Of a stretch of DNA of 64,000 nt, positions 25,851 through 34,400 are shown in pieces. The notes below the pieces were generated by a model. The model worked only from the letters and a program-made list of their open reading frames with translations. It was not told the DNA's origin and made no database searches. The stretch covers positions 1 through 64,000 of the forward strand of contig ATTF01000001.1 of assembly GCA_000419545.1 (NCBI GenBank), given 5' to 3'. The stretch is from Candidatus Pelagibacter ubique HIMB058. Its GTDB lineage: Bacteria; Pseudomonadota; Alphaproteobacteria; Pelagibacterales; Pelagibacteraceae. The position numbers and the translations under genes are program-made. Within the stretch, counting starts at the first letter, position 1. Every line of letters begins with the position of its first letter.

Positions 25851-27951
25851 AATATTTAAAAGACAAAAAGCTTTTTCACTAATTGAAGTGCTTGTAGCTA
25901 TTTTTGTCTTGGGAATGATTTCTATAGTTTTTATCAATTCAAGTACTACATTTATAACGGGTCAACAAAAACTAGTAAGCAGCGACAGAAGAGATCAATT
26001 GGCTGATTTAATTATTTCAGATATTATGGATTTTGCTAAAGCTGCAAATAATCCATATGGAACTGTTACATCAACTGCACAAACAATAGCTACAGGTGCT
26101 AATACAATTGTAGTTACTGGTCTTTCTCAAAATCCAGCAGTTGGAGATATTTTTTTAGTTAATGGAGTTAGAGGAAGATATACTGTTGAAAGTGTTACAG
26201 GTAACGGTGCAAATAGAACAATTACAGTTGAAGAAGTTTTTCCTTCAGCTGCTTTATCAAACGGTACAGCAGTAACGTTTATTGCGTTAGCACAGAATAC
26301 TCTTACTTGTTTTAATGGGTTAAACTTAAATAATGCTGCTCCTACAACGACTTCAAGCTGCACAACGGTTCCACAAAATGTAAGAGATTTACATAACCAC
26401 TGGAGAACACAAATTGATACTGAGTTAGGATCTGATGTTAACGTAAGAAATATTGATGTTGAGTCAGATGGTTTAGTTCGAGTTACTTTAGGAGATGGTA
26501 CGACTAACACTGTTTTAGCAAAAAGAGTTGATGTTTGTATTTATGACGATACTCAAGATACAGTTGCATTTTCTTTTCCAGGATTAGATGAGCCAGTTCA
26601 AACAGGAATAATGTCAGGTTCAGAAAATATTACGCTTCACTATTCTTTCAGAGGTAATGCTGTTCAACAATTTGGAAATTTAGACTCTGATACAGGTGGT
26701 ACAACAAATATGACTGACTCTTGTGGAACTGTTGGGTCTTCTACATGTAGACAAAATTATTCGTGGTCAAACGCTGCTACAGTTTTTATGTACAGATATA
26801 CAGGTCCTGACGTTAGAATTAGACCTTCTGGTTGTAATAACAGTGTTTGGGCGGGTCAATGTAATGGTGTTCGAATGAATAATAATGATTTGTCTTTAGT
26901 TTTTATTTTCGATGAATGGAATCATTCAAACGATACAGAAGATACAAACACACTCGGTTACACTTTAGCTGGAGGTAATGGCGGTGGTTTTTTAAGATTT
27001 ACTGTAAATAATCTTCCAGATGATGCACGAATTGTAGTATTTGATGATGATAGTGAAAGCTGCGAAACTGCATTATCAGGTGGATCTTGTACTGGTAATT
27101 TTAGATGGAGAAATGCTCATGATGGAATGGTAATTCACCTAGGAACTGGAAACATTAATGCTTTAGAAGATTTAGAGCTTCGTATTCAACAAGTTCCATT
27201 TGGAATTAATCAATGGAGAGTATTAAAACCTGATCCAGCAGGATGTTTGATTGCAAGTGATGACGCTGGTTCTGCACATGGTCAAGAATTTGATCAAGAA
27301 AATATGAATACTTGTTGGGAGTACATTCAAGCATCACAGTCAACGACGGTAAATGCTATTACTGCTGCATCTACATCTGTTACATTAAATGATACAGATT
27401 TTTTACCTGACCCACCAAACAATATGCAAATTGGAAGTGAATACGTACAATATACTGGGCTTAACAGAACAACGAATGTTGTTAGTGGCTTAAGTAGAGG
27501 TATTAGACAACAAGGAACATTGGGAAGAGCTATAACTGCAACAGAAACAATTGATGGATCTGCTGATGATAATATTAGTATTGGTGGAGGTGTTGGTCAG
27601 CCGCAAATTGCTCCTTTTGGAGGTTATGCAGAAATAAATGGTGAAGTATTTGAGGTGGATTATGGTGAATTTGGAGATGCTTTAACTAATTTTAATAACT
27701 CCTTAATGAGATTTAGGGCGAGAGCAAGAAATGGAACCACTGCTCAAGCTCATGCAAATGGATCTATTGTTAGAAATTGGGATATGCGTGCACAAGATCA
27801 CCCTGTAGGAACAATTGTAAGAGAAGGACAACAAAACGCAATTCCAGTTGTAATGCCTAGAGTTGGAACGAGTGAAAACGGAAGTTATCCAAGAGTAAGA
27901 GTTAAGAGAAGAGTAAATTTAAATTTATCTTCTGCAAGTATTTGTGAATAA
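25840..27951 (+). CDS. Very large minor pseudopilin (703 residues)
   Basis: The leader MLNKIFKRQKA is followed by FSLIEVLVAIFVLGMISIVFI, a type III prepilin helix with Glu5, but the residue before the cut is Ala not Gly. The remaining ~670 residues are an extracellular beta-rich region with many Cys pairs (SGCNNSVWAGQC; ESCETALSGGSC) and a repeat-like stretch IGSEYVQYTGLNRTTNVVSGLSRG. Ordinary minor pilins are 150-250 residues, so this is about four times longer. It overlaps the previous gene by 11 bases. No adhesin family is recognised; a pilus-tip function is inferred. Confidence 0.8.
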   Translation: MLNKIFKRQKAFSLIEVLVAIFVLGMISIVFINSSTTFITGQQKLVSSDRRDQLADLIISDIMDFAKAANNPYGTVTSTAQTIATGANTIVVTGLSQNPAVGDIFLVNGVRGRYTVESVTGNGANRTITVEEVFPSAALSNGTAVTFIALAQNTLTCFNGLNLNNAAPTTTSSCTTVPQNVRDLHNHWRTQIDTELGSDVNVRNIDVESDGLVRVTLGDGTTNTVLAKRVDVCIYDDTQDTVAFSFPGLDEPVQTGIMSGSENITLHYSFRGNAVQQFGNLDSDTGGTTNMTDSCGTVGSSTCRQNYSWSNAATVFMYRYTGPDVRIRPSGCNNSVWAGQCNGVRMNNNDLSLVFIFDEWNHSNDTEDTNTLGYTLAGGNGGGFLRFTVNNLPDDARIVVFDDDSESCETALSGGSCTGNFRWRNAHDGMVIHLGTGNINALEDLELRIQQVPFGINQWRVLKPDPAGCLIASDDAGSAHGQEFDQENMNTCWEYIQASQSTTVNAITAASTSVTLNDTDFLPDPPNNMQIGSEYVQYTGLNRTTNVVSGLSRGIRQQGTLGRAITATETIDGSADDNISIGGGVGQPQIAPFGGYAEINGEVFEVDYGEFGDALTNFNNSLMRFRARARNGTTAQAHANGSIVRNWDMRAQDHPVGTIVREGQQNAIPVVMPRVGTSENGSYPRVRVKRRVNLNLSSASICE

Positions 27952-27952
27952 T

Positions 27953-29791
27953 ATGAAAAAAAATTTAAAAAAATATAAAGCTTTTACTTTAGTCGAATTA
28001 GTTGTTGCAATTTTTATTACATCCCTAGTAGCTGTTACATTATTTAATTTATACGATAGAAGCGCCAAAGATTTTTTTCAAGTTCAAGACACTAGTGATT
28101 TACAAAGTGAGGCCAATATTTTATTTGCAACAATCGAGAAAGATTTAGCTAAAGGAGGTTTTGTCCACCCTGCTAGAGGAGATATAAGTAACGCTGCAAA
28201 CTGTAGAGATGGTATCACTGCGGCTAATGCAGTTAATATTGCATCTGGTACTGAAGTAAGCGCCTGTTTTGATATTCCAAATTTTGATGGAAGTGTAATT
28301 TATAGATATAAGATTACTTATAGAAAAGGAACGTTCACTGGAGGTCCTGATGCAAATACGTTATACAAAAAAGTTGAACGTACTGATGATTGTTCCACAG
28401 TTATAACTTCTGAAAGTAATAACGATAATTTAGACTCAATAATACATGGTTGGCAACCAGTATCAGATAAAGTTGGTAATATTACTTTCTCATACCCTTC
28501 AATTGGTGGTTCCACGAACGATAACAGCTTAGATGTAGATATATTATTTACAGCTAACTCTGGTAATCCAGTTTCTATTAATTTTAATAAAAGAGTTTTT
28601 TTAAGAAATAAAAATCTTACAGGAAATAGTACTCAGTGTGATGATAAATGTCCTAATGCTAAAGATTTATTTGTAAACTACGATGTATCAGACGATGATG
28701 CTATATGGGATCCTTCAGCAAATAACGTTCCTAGTGCTAGAATTGCTATCACAACAAATTATATCGAAGATGAAGATAGTTTTAGTTGGGATACCACTAT
28801 GGCAACAAATTTAAGTTTAGCAGTTGAGTTCAATGAAGATGTTGGTGTTTTGGAAATAGATGGGACAGCTACTGCACAGGAATATCAAGACTTTTTAAGA
28901 ACTGTGCGTTATGTAAATTTAGTCGATGATCAAGATGACAGAACAACAGTCAGCGGTGATGATAGATCGATTCAACTCGCATTAGGAATGCCGGGGTTAT
29001 GTGCTGATTTAATACCAAGAGAAGTCGGAGGTGTAAGACATTTTTATTGTTACACTCAAGATACCACTAGCGGAAGAGGTGCACTTAATGGTGGAGGGAC
29101 TGGCGCTACCCTACAAGGAAATTCTTTATGGTGGGGTCAAGCCGAACTAAGAGCAGAAGCTTCTCGGTATTATAATTTGATGGGCTACCTAGCAACGATT
29201 ACTAGTGAAGCTGAAAATGATTATATCTTAGACAAAATTAGAGATGGAGATGGAAATCCTATCGCAGCCTGGTTTGGTGGTTCTGATATGAGAGATACTA
29301 CTGATAGCGATGGAAACATGTTTACAGGAACTGAAGGTGTTTGGCGATGGGTTGGAGGACCTGAAGAAGGAAACATATTTTTTACTACGGCAACAGATGA
29401 TGGCATAACAGACGGTTGGACGAGCTGGAGAACTGGAGAGCCAAATGATTGTTGCAATGATATTCACGGAGTAACATATAACAACACAAACCTAGAAACA
29501 AACGAACACTATCCTGCTGAGTCAGGAGAACATTATGCTCAGTTTAGCAATAATCAAAATGGAGGTTGGTGGAATGATTTATTTTTACCTGGTGTAACCT
29601 ACTCTCCTTTTACCACATTAGGTTATGCACTTGAGTTTAGCAGTAATTTTGCTGAACAACAGCTCTGTAGTAATGCTACAACAGCAAATCAAAGAGCATG
29701 TGTTAATTACTGGGCTGAATTTGGTGTTGTAATAGATGATACTACCTATCAAGATCCAAACATGTTAGATATATGCCTACCAGACGTATGA
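27953..29791 (+). CDS. Minor pseudopilin carrying a C-type lectin domain
   Basis: 612 residues from the ATG at 27953 (a GTG at 27944 is in frame). Leader MKKNLKKYKA then FTLVELVVAIFITSLVAVTLF, again with Ala at -1. Residues ~275-345 resemble a bacterial surface-adhesin beta-sandwich repeat (GVLEIDGTATAQEYQDFLRTVRYVN). Residues ~390-565 are a C-type lectin-like domain: AEASRYYNLMGYLATITSEAENDYI, AWFGGSDM, GVWRWVGGPEEG, GEPNDCCND and GWWNDLFL. EPN (496-498) and WND (540-542) are the calcium and mannose-type sugar-binding motifs. It would place a Ca-dependent lectin on the pilus. Confidence 0.87.
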   Translation: MKKNLKKYKAFTLVELVVAIFITSLVAVTLFNLYDRSAKDFFQVQDTSDLQSEANILFATIEKDLAKGGFVHPARGDISNAANCRDGITAANAVNIASGTEVSACFDIPNFDGSVIYRYKITYRKGTFTGGPDANTLYKKVERTDDCSTVITSESNNDNLDSIIHGWQPVSDKVGNITFSYPSIGGSTNDNSLDVDILFTANSGNPVSINFNKRVFLRNKNLTGNSTQCDDKCPNAKDLFVNYDVSDDDAIWDPSANNVPSARIAITTNYIEDEDSFSWDTTMATNLSLAVEFNEDVGVLEIDGTATAQEYQDFLRTVRYVNLVDDQDDRTTVSGDDRSIQLALGMPGLCADLIPREVGGVRHFYCYTQDTTSGRGALNGGGTGATLQGNSLWWGQAELRAEASRYYNLMGYLATITSEAENDYILDKIRDGDGNPIAAWFGGSDMRDTTDSDGNMFTGTEGVWRWVGGPEEGNIFFTTATDDGITDGWTSWRTGEPNDCCNDIHGVTYNNTNLETNEHYPAESGEHYAQFSNNQNGGWWNDLFLPGVTYSPFTTLGYALEFSSNFAEQQLCSNATTANQRACVNYWAEFGVVIDDTTYQDPNMLDICLPDV

Positions 29792-30432
29792 TGAAATTAA
29801 AAAAAGAAAAAGGATTTGTTCTTGCTTTAACAATATTAATATTGTTAGCGCTAAGTACCTTTAGTGTAGCAATGATGGGAATATTAAAAACTAATGCCGA
29901 TAACAGAGGAACAGCGCATAAAGCCAATTTGGTAAAACAAGCTGCTGAATACGGTTTAGAAAGAGGAAGACTTTGGCTTGTAGATAACATGTCTGCGCAA
30001 GGTACAAATGCAATTGTAATAACTAACTCTGAAAATACAGCTATCACTGGAGATTGTTTAGGACTTCACGGTTACACGAATACATCAAATTTTATTCATT
30101 ACGCTTATAGACAAGTTGGCGCTGCCTTCGCTGACTCAGGTGTAGATAGTAGATTAAGTGAGTACACATATGATGTTTACGTTCAAAGGATTGGTAACCA
30201 TACAACAACTAATGGTTATAATTATATTCCAACTCCTACTGAAGGAGCCGACAACTTAACTGCAAATCAATTTACAAGTAGAAGATTATTTTATAGAGCA
30301 ATTGCTTGTGGCTATGGCCCTTCTGGCTCAAATCAAATTGTACCTCTTCAAGTTTATCTTTCTGTTGGAGGTGACGGTGCTACAGGAAACGTAGCGAGAA
30401 GCGTAAATATTGAAGGTTACTTCACACCATAA
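29788..30432 (+). CDS. pilX: PilX-like minor pseudopilin
   Basis: 214 residues. The start at 29788 forms an ATGA overlap with the preceding stop; an upstream ATG at 29773 lies deeper in the previous gene. Leader MMKLKKEKG precedes FVLALTILILLALSTFSVAMMG, which lacks Glu5, as PilX and GspK tip proteins do. Then LVKQAAEYGLERGRLWL matches the PilX N-terminal domain. The remainder is about 150 residues of pilus-tip beta domain with few Cys. It completes a FimT-large-lectin-PilX set beside pilT. Confidence 0.85.
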   Translation: MMKLKKEKGFVLALTILILLALSTFSVAMMGILKTNADNRGTAHKANLVKQAAEYGLERGRLWLVDNMSAQGTNAIVITNSENTAITGDCLGLHGYTNTSNFIHYAYRQVGAAFADSGVDSRLSEYTYDVYVQRIGNHTTTNGYNYIPTPTEGADNLTANQFTSRRLFYRAIACGYGPSGSNQIVPLQVYLSVGGDGATGNVARSVNIEGYFTP

Positions 30433-30438
30433 AGGAAA
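30431..30438 (+). promoter_or_regulatory. Shine-Dalgarno site deciding the TTG start of pilT
   Basis: AAAGGAAA sits about 6 bases before a TTG at 30444. No ATG is available nearby in frame that would retain the N-terminal PilT domain, so TTG is the start. Confidence 0.65.
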
Positions 30439-30443
30439 TAAAA

Positions 30444-31436
30444 TTGTCTCTACAAGATAAAATATCAACCTATACCGGCCAACACGATTTATCAGACTTT
30501 CATATAAGATCTAATCAACCTATGGCAATGAGAATTCATGGTGACGTTCATGTTTTCGAAGATGATTTAATTTCAAGAAAAGATATTGAACTTTTTTGGA
30601 AATCAACTCTTAATAATGAACAATTAAAAGAGGTAGTTAGGACAAGAGATTTAGATTACGCCGTACAAATTGGAGATTATCGGTTCAGGGTAAATGCTTA
30701 TTACTCTAGTTACGGTCCATCAATGGTGCTTAGAAAAATTGTTAGTGAAGTTCCTCAAATGGAAAAGCTTGGTTTACCACAAGCTGTTCATGAAGCGATT
30801 AAGTTTAAAACCGGTTTAGTATTAGTAACAGGACAAACAGGATCAGGAAAATCTACATCTCTTGCGGCAATGATTGATCAAATTAATTCTAATAGATCAG
30901 AAAATATTATTACGATTGAAGATCCTATCGAATTTATTCATACAGGTAAAAAAAGTATTCTTTCACAGCGAGAAGTTGGTAAAGATACGAAATCATTTGC
31001 TCGTGCTTTAAAATCAGCACTAAGACAAGACCCAGATGTAATTCTTGTGGGTGAGATGCGTGATCTTGAAACTGTTTCTTTAGCACTAACTGCAGCAGAA
31101 ACAGGGCACTTAGTATTTGGAACGCTGCACGCTAGCGGCGCAGCGTCTACCGTAACCAGAATATTGGACGTCTTTCCATCTGAACAAAAGCCATTAGCTC
31201 AAGCGATGTTAGCTGGTTCTATTCGAATGGTTTTATCACAACAATTATTAAAGAAAAAAGGTGGTGGTAGAATTGGTTGTTTTGAAGTTATGACAGGTTC
31301 AAGTGCGATTAGAAGTTTAATTCGTGAAGGAAAAATGGCTTCAATAACATCTACACTTCAAACTTCTGGTAAGGAAGGCATGATTACCATGGAAAAATAC
31401 CATGAAGGGCTTAAAGAAAAAGGATTAATCGATTAG
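30444..31436 (+). CDS. pilT: Type IV pilus retraction ATPase PilT
   Basis: 330 residues, translated from TTG. The N-terminal PAS-like domain (DFHIRSNQPMAMRIHGDV) is followed by the ATPase: Walker A GQTGSGKSTSLAAMID, Asp box ITIEDPIEFIHT, Walker B DPDVILVGEMRD and His box LVFGTLHASGAAST. The PilT-specific AIRxLIRE retraction motif is present as AIRSLIREGKMAS. It depolymerises pili at the PilC platform. Its presence means the pilus can retract, enabling twitching or DNA uptake. It overlaps the convergent autotransporter stop by 4 bases. Confidence 0.94.
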   Translation: MSLQDKISTYTGQHDLSDFHIRSNQPMAMRIHGDVHVFEDDLISRKDIELFWKSTLNNEQLKEVVRTRDLDYAVQIGDYRFRVNAYYSSYGPSMVLRKIVSEVPQMEKLGLPQAVHEAIKFKTGLVLVTGQTGSGKSTSLAAMIDQINSNRSENIITIEDPIEFIHTGKKSILSQREVGKDTKSFARALKSALRQDPDVILVGEMRDLETVSLALTAAETGHLVFGTLHASGAASTVTRILDVFPSEQKPLAQAMLAGSIRMVLSQQLLKKKGGGRIGCFEVMTGSSAIRSLIREGKMASITSTLQTSGKEGMITMEKYHEGLKEKGLID

Positions 31437-34400
31437 TTCTTTGGTTTTTTAATTTTCTTAATTAATTTTAAAATTTGTTTTTCACCTATTTCATAAATAT
31501 CAAAAATTTTATGAGGTAATGTCTTTTCTGATTTAATAAATGTTTTAAATTTTTCATTTAAGAAAAATATTTTTGATAAAATTTTATTTACTTCATCTAT
31601 AAATTTACTTGATTTTAATTCAGGTGAATTATTATTTTTAATATATATTTTAATTTTTTGCTGAATAATGAAAAACCTAGCCAAAATTTTGTTTATAAAT
31701 TCTTTAAAGTTAAATTCTTTTTTCTCTTCATTTATTTTTTTATTCCATGATAGGTTAATTTTTCTATTCCATTCGATGTTTTTAATTGATCTTAAGAAAT
31801 TTAAAAATCCAATTGAAGTTGATTTTTGAATTGGTTGTTGTGGTAATCTGCTGTTAATTTCAAATCCTCTAACTATTCCTTTTCTAATGAATTCATAAAC
31901 TAATATCATTCCTGCAAGTAGTGTGATGAATGGTAAATAAACAAGTAACCATAAATATCCTTTGATAAACGTATCGAAGAAAGTAGTTTCGGACTTTTGA
32001 ATATCTAAAAGTCTGTTAGAAACTAACTGTATCTGATCTGAAGATAAATCTTTACATTTAGTTAATAATTCCATTAGTTGTGGTCTTGTAAAATTAGCTA
32101 ATCCAACTGACCAAGCATCTCTATAATACTGATCGCAATCTACTCTATTATCATTATAAGATTTTGGAGTAGCTTTTTTAACTAAAGCTTTTGGAGATTT
32201 TTTTTCCATTTGTTTCTTTTCCTCTACTAAAGTATCAATTTTAGGAAACACTGACTCAAAATCTTTTTTCTTCTCAGGTTTTTTAGCGATAACTGGTGGG
32301 ATTTTAGTTTTAGCAAAATCACCAAAGAATTTTCTAAATGTCAAAGAAAATACATTTGAGTCTTGATCGTTTTCAGTATTTTCCGAGATGAAGTAACTTG
32401 CTATTAAATTAGTTTTATTTGATGGGTTGTAATAATTGTATCCAAAACCTGCTGATAAAAAAGTTTCTTCGTCTCTAGGTAATTCGTTTGTAAAAGGATC
32501 AGAATTTGCATATTTAGCTTCAGCTGTAGTTCCATCAATATAATGTTCTCTGCTTCCTATTAAAGAAAAGTTTAATTGATTTATAGCTTCATTTGACTGG
32601 GTAAAGTTTCTATCAAAAGAAATTCCAACTTCAGGTTTTAAAGCTATTAAATCATTACTATCAACTGTTAGAGCTAAGCCTCCCCCGCTTTCTTTAAAAT
32701 CATCTTTAATATCATATGATCCTTTTAAACCTACTGAAGGAGATATGCCCCATCCATTGAAATTAAATGTTTTAGATATTTGTGATGAAGCAAAAATACC
32801 AAAATCTGTAGTATTTGATTTATAAGTATCACTTACTGAAGATCCTGACACAATTACATTTCTCTTAGAGTCGGTTTCTGTAACATGTCCACCAATTACA
32901 ATGTTGTAATCAAATTCATCTGTTGATGCTTGTTTAAATGTACTGAAATGTGCTGCTAAACTTCTAGAGTCACCGTGGTTTTCATTATAATCCGCTTCGG
33001 ACCTAGTAAATCCGTACGAAAAACCTGAGTAATTTTTATCGTCGTGTCTGTATTGCTGTCCGTATAAAATTCCAAATGTATCATTTGAAAATCCTGTATG
33101 AGTATCAGTAATATTATCTGAGTTATAATTTGATCCAAAAGTTCTAACAAAAACTGCCTTATCTTTATTTTCTTTATCTGGAATTAAATTTTTAAATATT
33201 GTTCTATTTTTATTATTCTTTAAAAATCCTAGTACTGATTGATCTGAATAATCATAATATTCAGCAAATTTATTTCTATCACCGTATAGACCACTTTCTT
33301 GAAGATCAGCTAAGGTTAAATTTTGTGAAAAATTTCTTGTTAAATTTCCAACTCTTGAAGTTGCTCCCATTGTTGTAACATTAGTTAATGCTTGTTGGAA
33401 ACTAGCATGAACATTTTTTGAAACTGGAATAGTTGATGATAAAACTGTTCCTTTCGTTTTTCTTAAATCTTTATTAACTTCTGCAGTTGTTTTTGTTATT
33501 AATGCATCTGCAACACTTTTCAATGAACCAGAAGTAGCTGCATCTAAGATTTTTGCGTGAGATTTAAATTTATTTTGATTTGTTTTTGTTTCTACAGTAT
33601 CTGTTTGTTCAGTAAGTTTTAACGACGCAATATGATTAACATTATCATAAACAATAGAAGCAGAGAAACCACTTATAAATGTACTATTGGAAACTGAAAC
33701 AGTAGAAAAGGTTCCAGTCATGGCTCCACCAGTTATTATTTGTCTTGTGAAAGCTGAATATGTACCACTAACTGGTTCTAAGACTATTGTACCGTCTATG
33801 TTTGCTGTGCCTGTTACAAGTATTTGATCGTTTGCTGTTGGGCTAAATTCAATTGTAGTAGTAGAGTTAGAAGCTAAAATCATATCACCACCAACGTTTA
33901 ACGTTCCAATACTGTTTCCAGGCTTTAATGCACCTCCGTTAGTTACATCAAGTAAAGAAGAAATAGTTCCTGCACCTACTAGAGTACCACCGCTATTAAC
34001 AGTAACTTGACCAGTAATATCTAGACCACCTGGATTTGTAATAGATCCAGTTAATTGCAAATCTCCAACTGCTGCTAATTCATTACCACCCGCATCTATA
34101 CCGCTATTAAACGCAATTGTTTTTCCACTTCCTGTCGTAAAAGTTCGATCTCCTCCACTTAGAGTAACAGCTCCAGTATAAGTTTGATGACTTGTAGTAG
34201 TTACGTCAGCGCCAATATTTGCTGTTCTCCCAATATTAAATTCTTTAGCATTAGTTACTGCTCCATCTAAATCAACATCACCTGCTAATAATAAATCTTG
34301 GCCGTTGGCATCTACAGTTGAACCAAAAGTAAATGAATTTGAAGAACCAACTTGAAACAGACCAGTTGAGCTTCCGCTATAAGTAAAGGCTCCAGTATAA

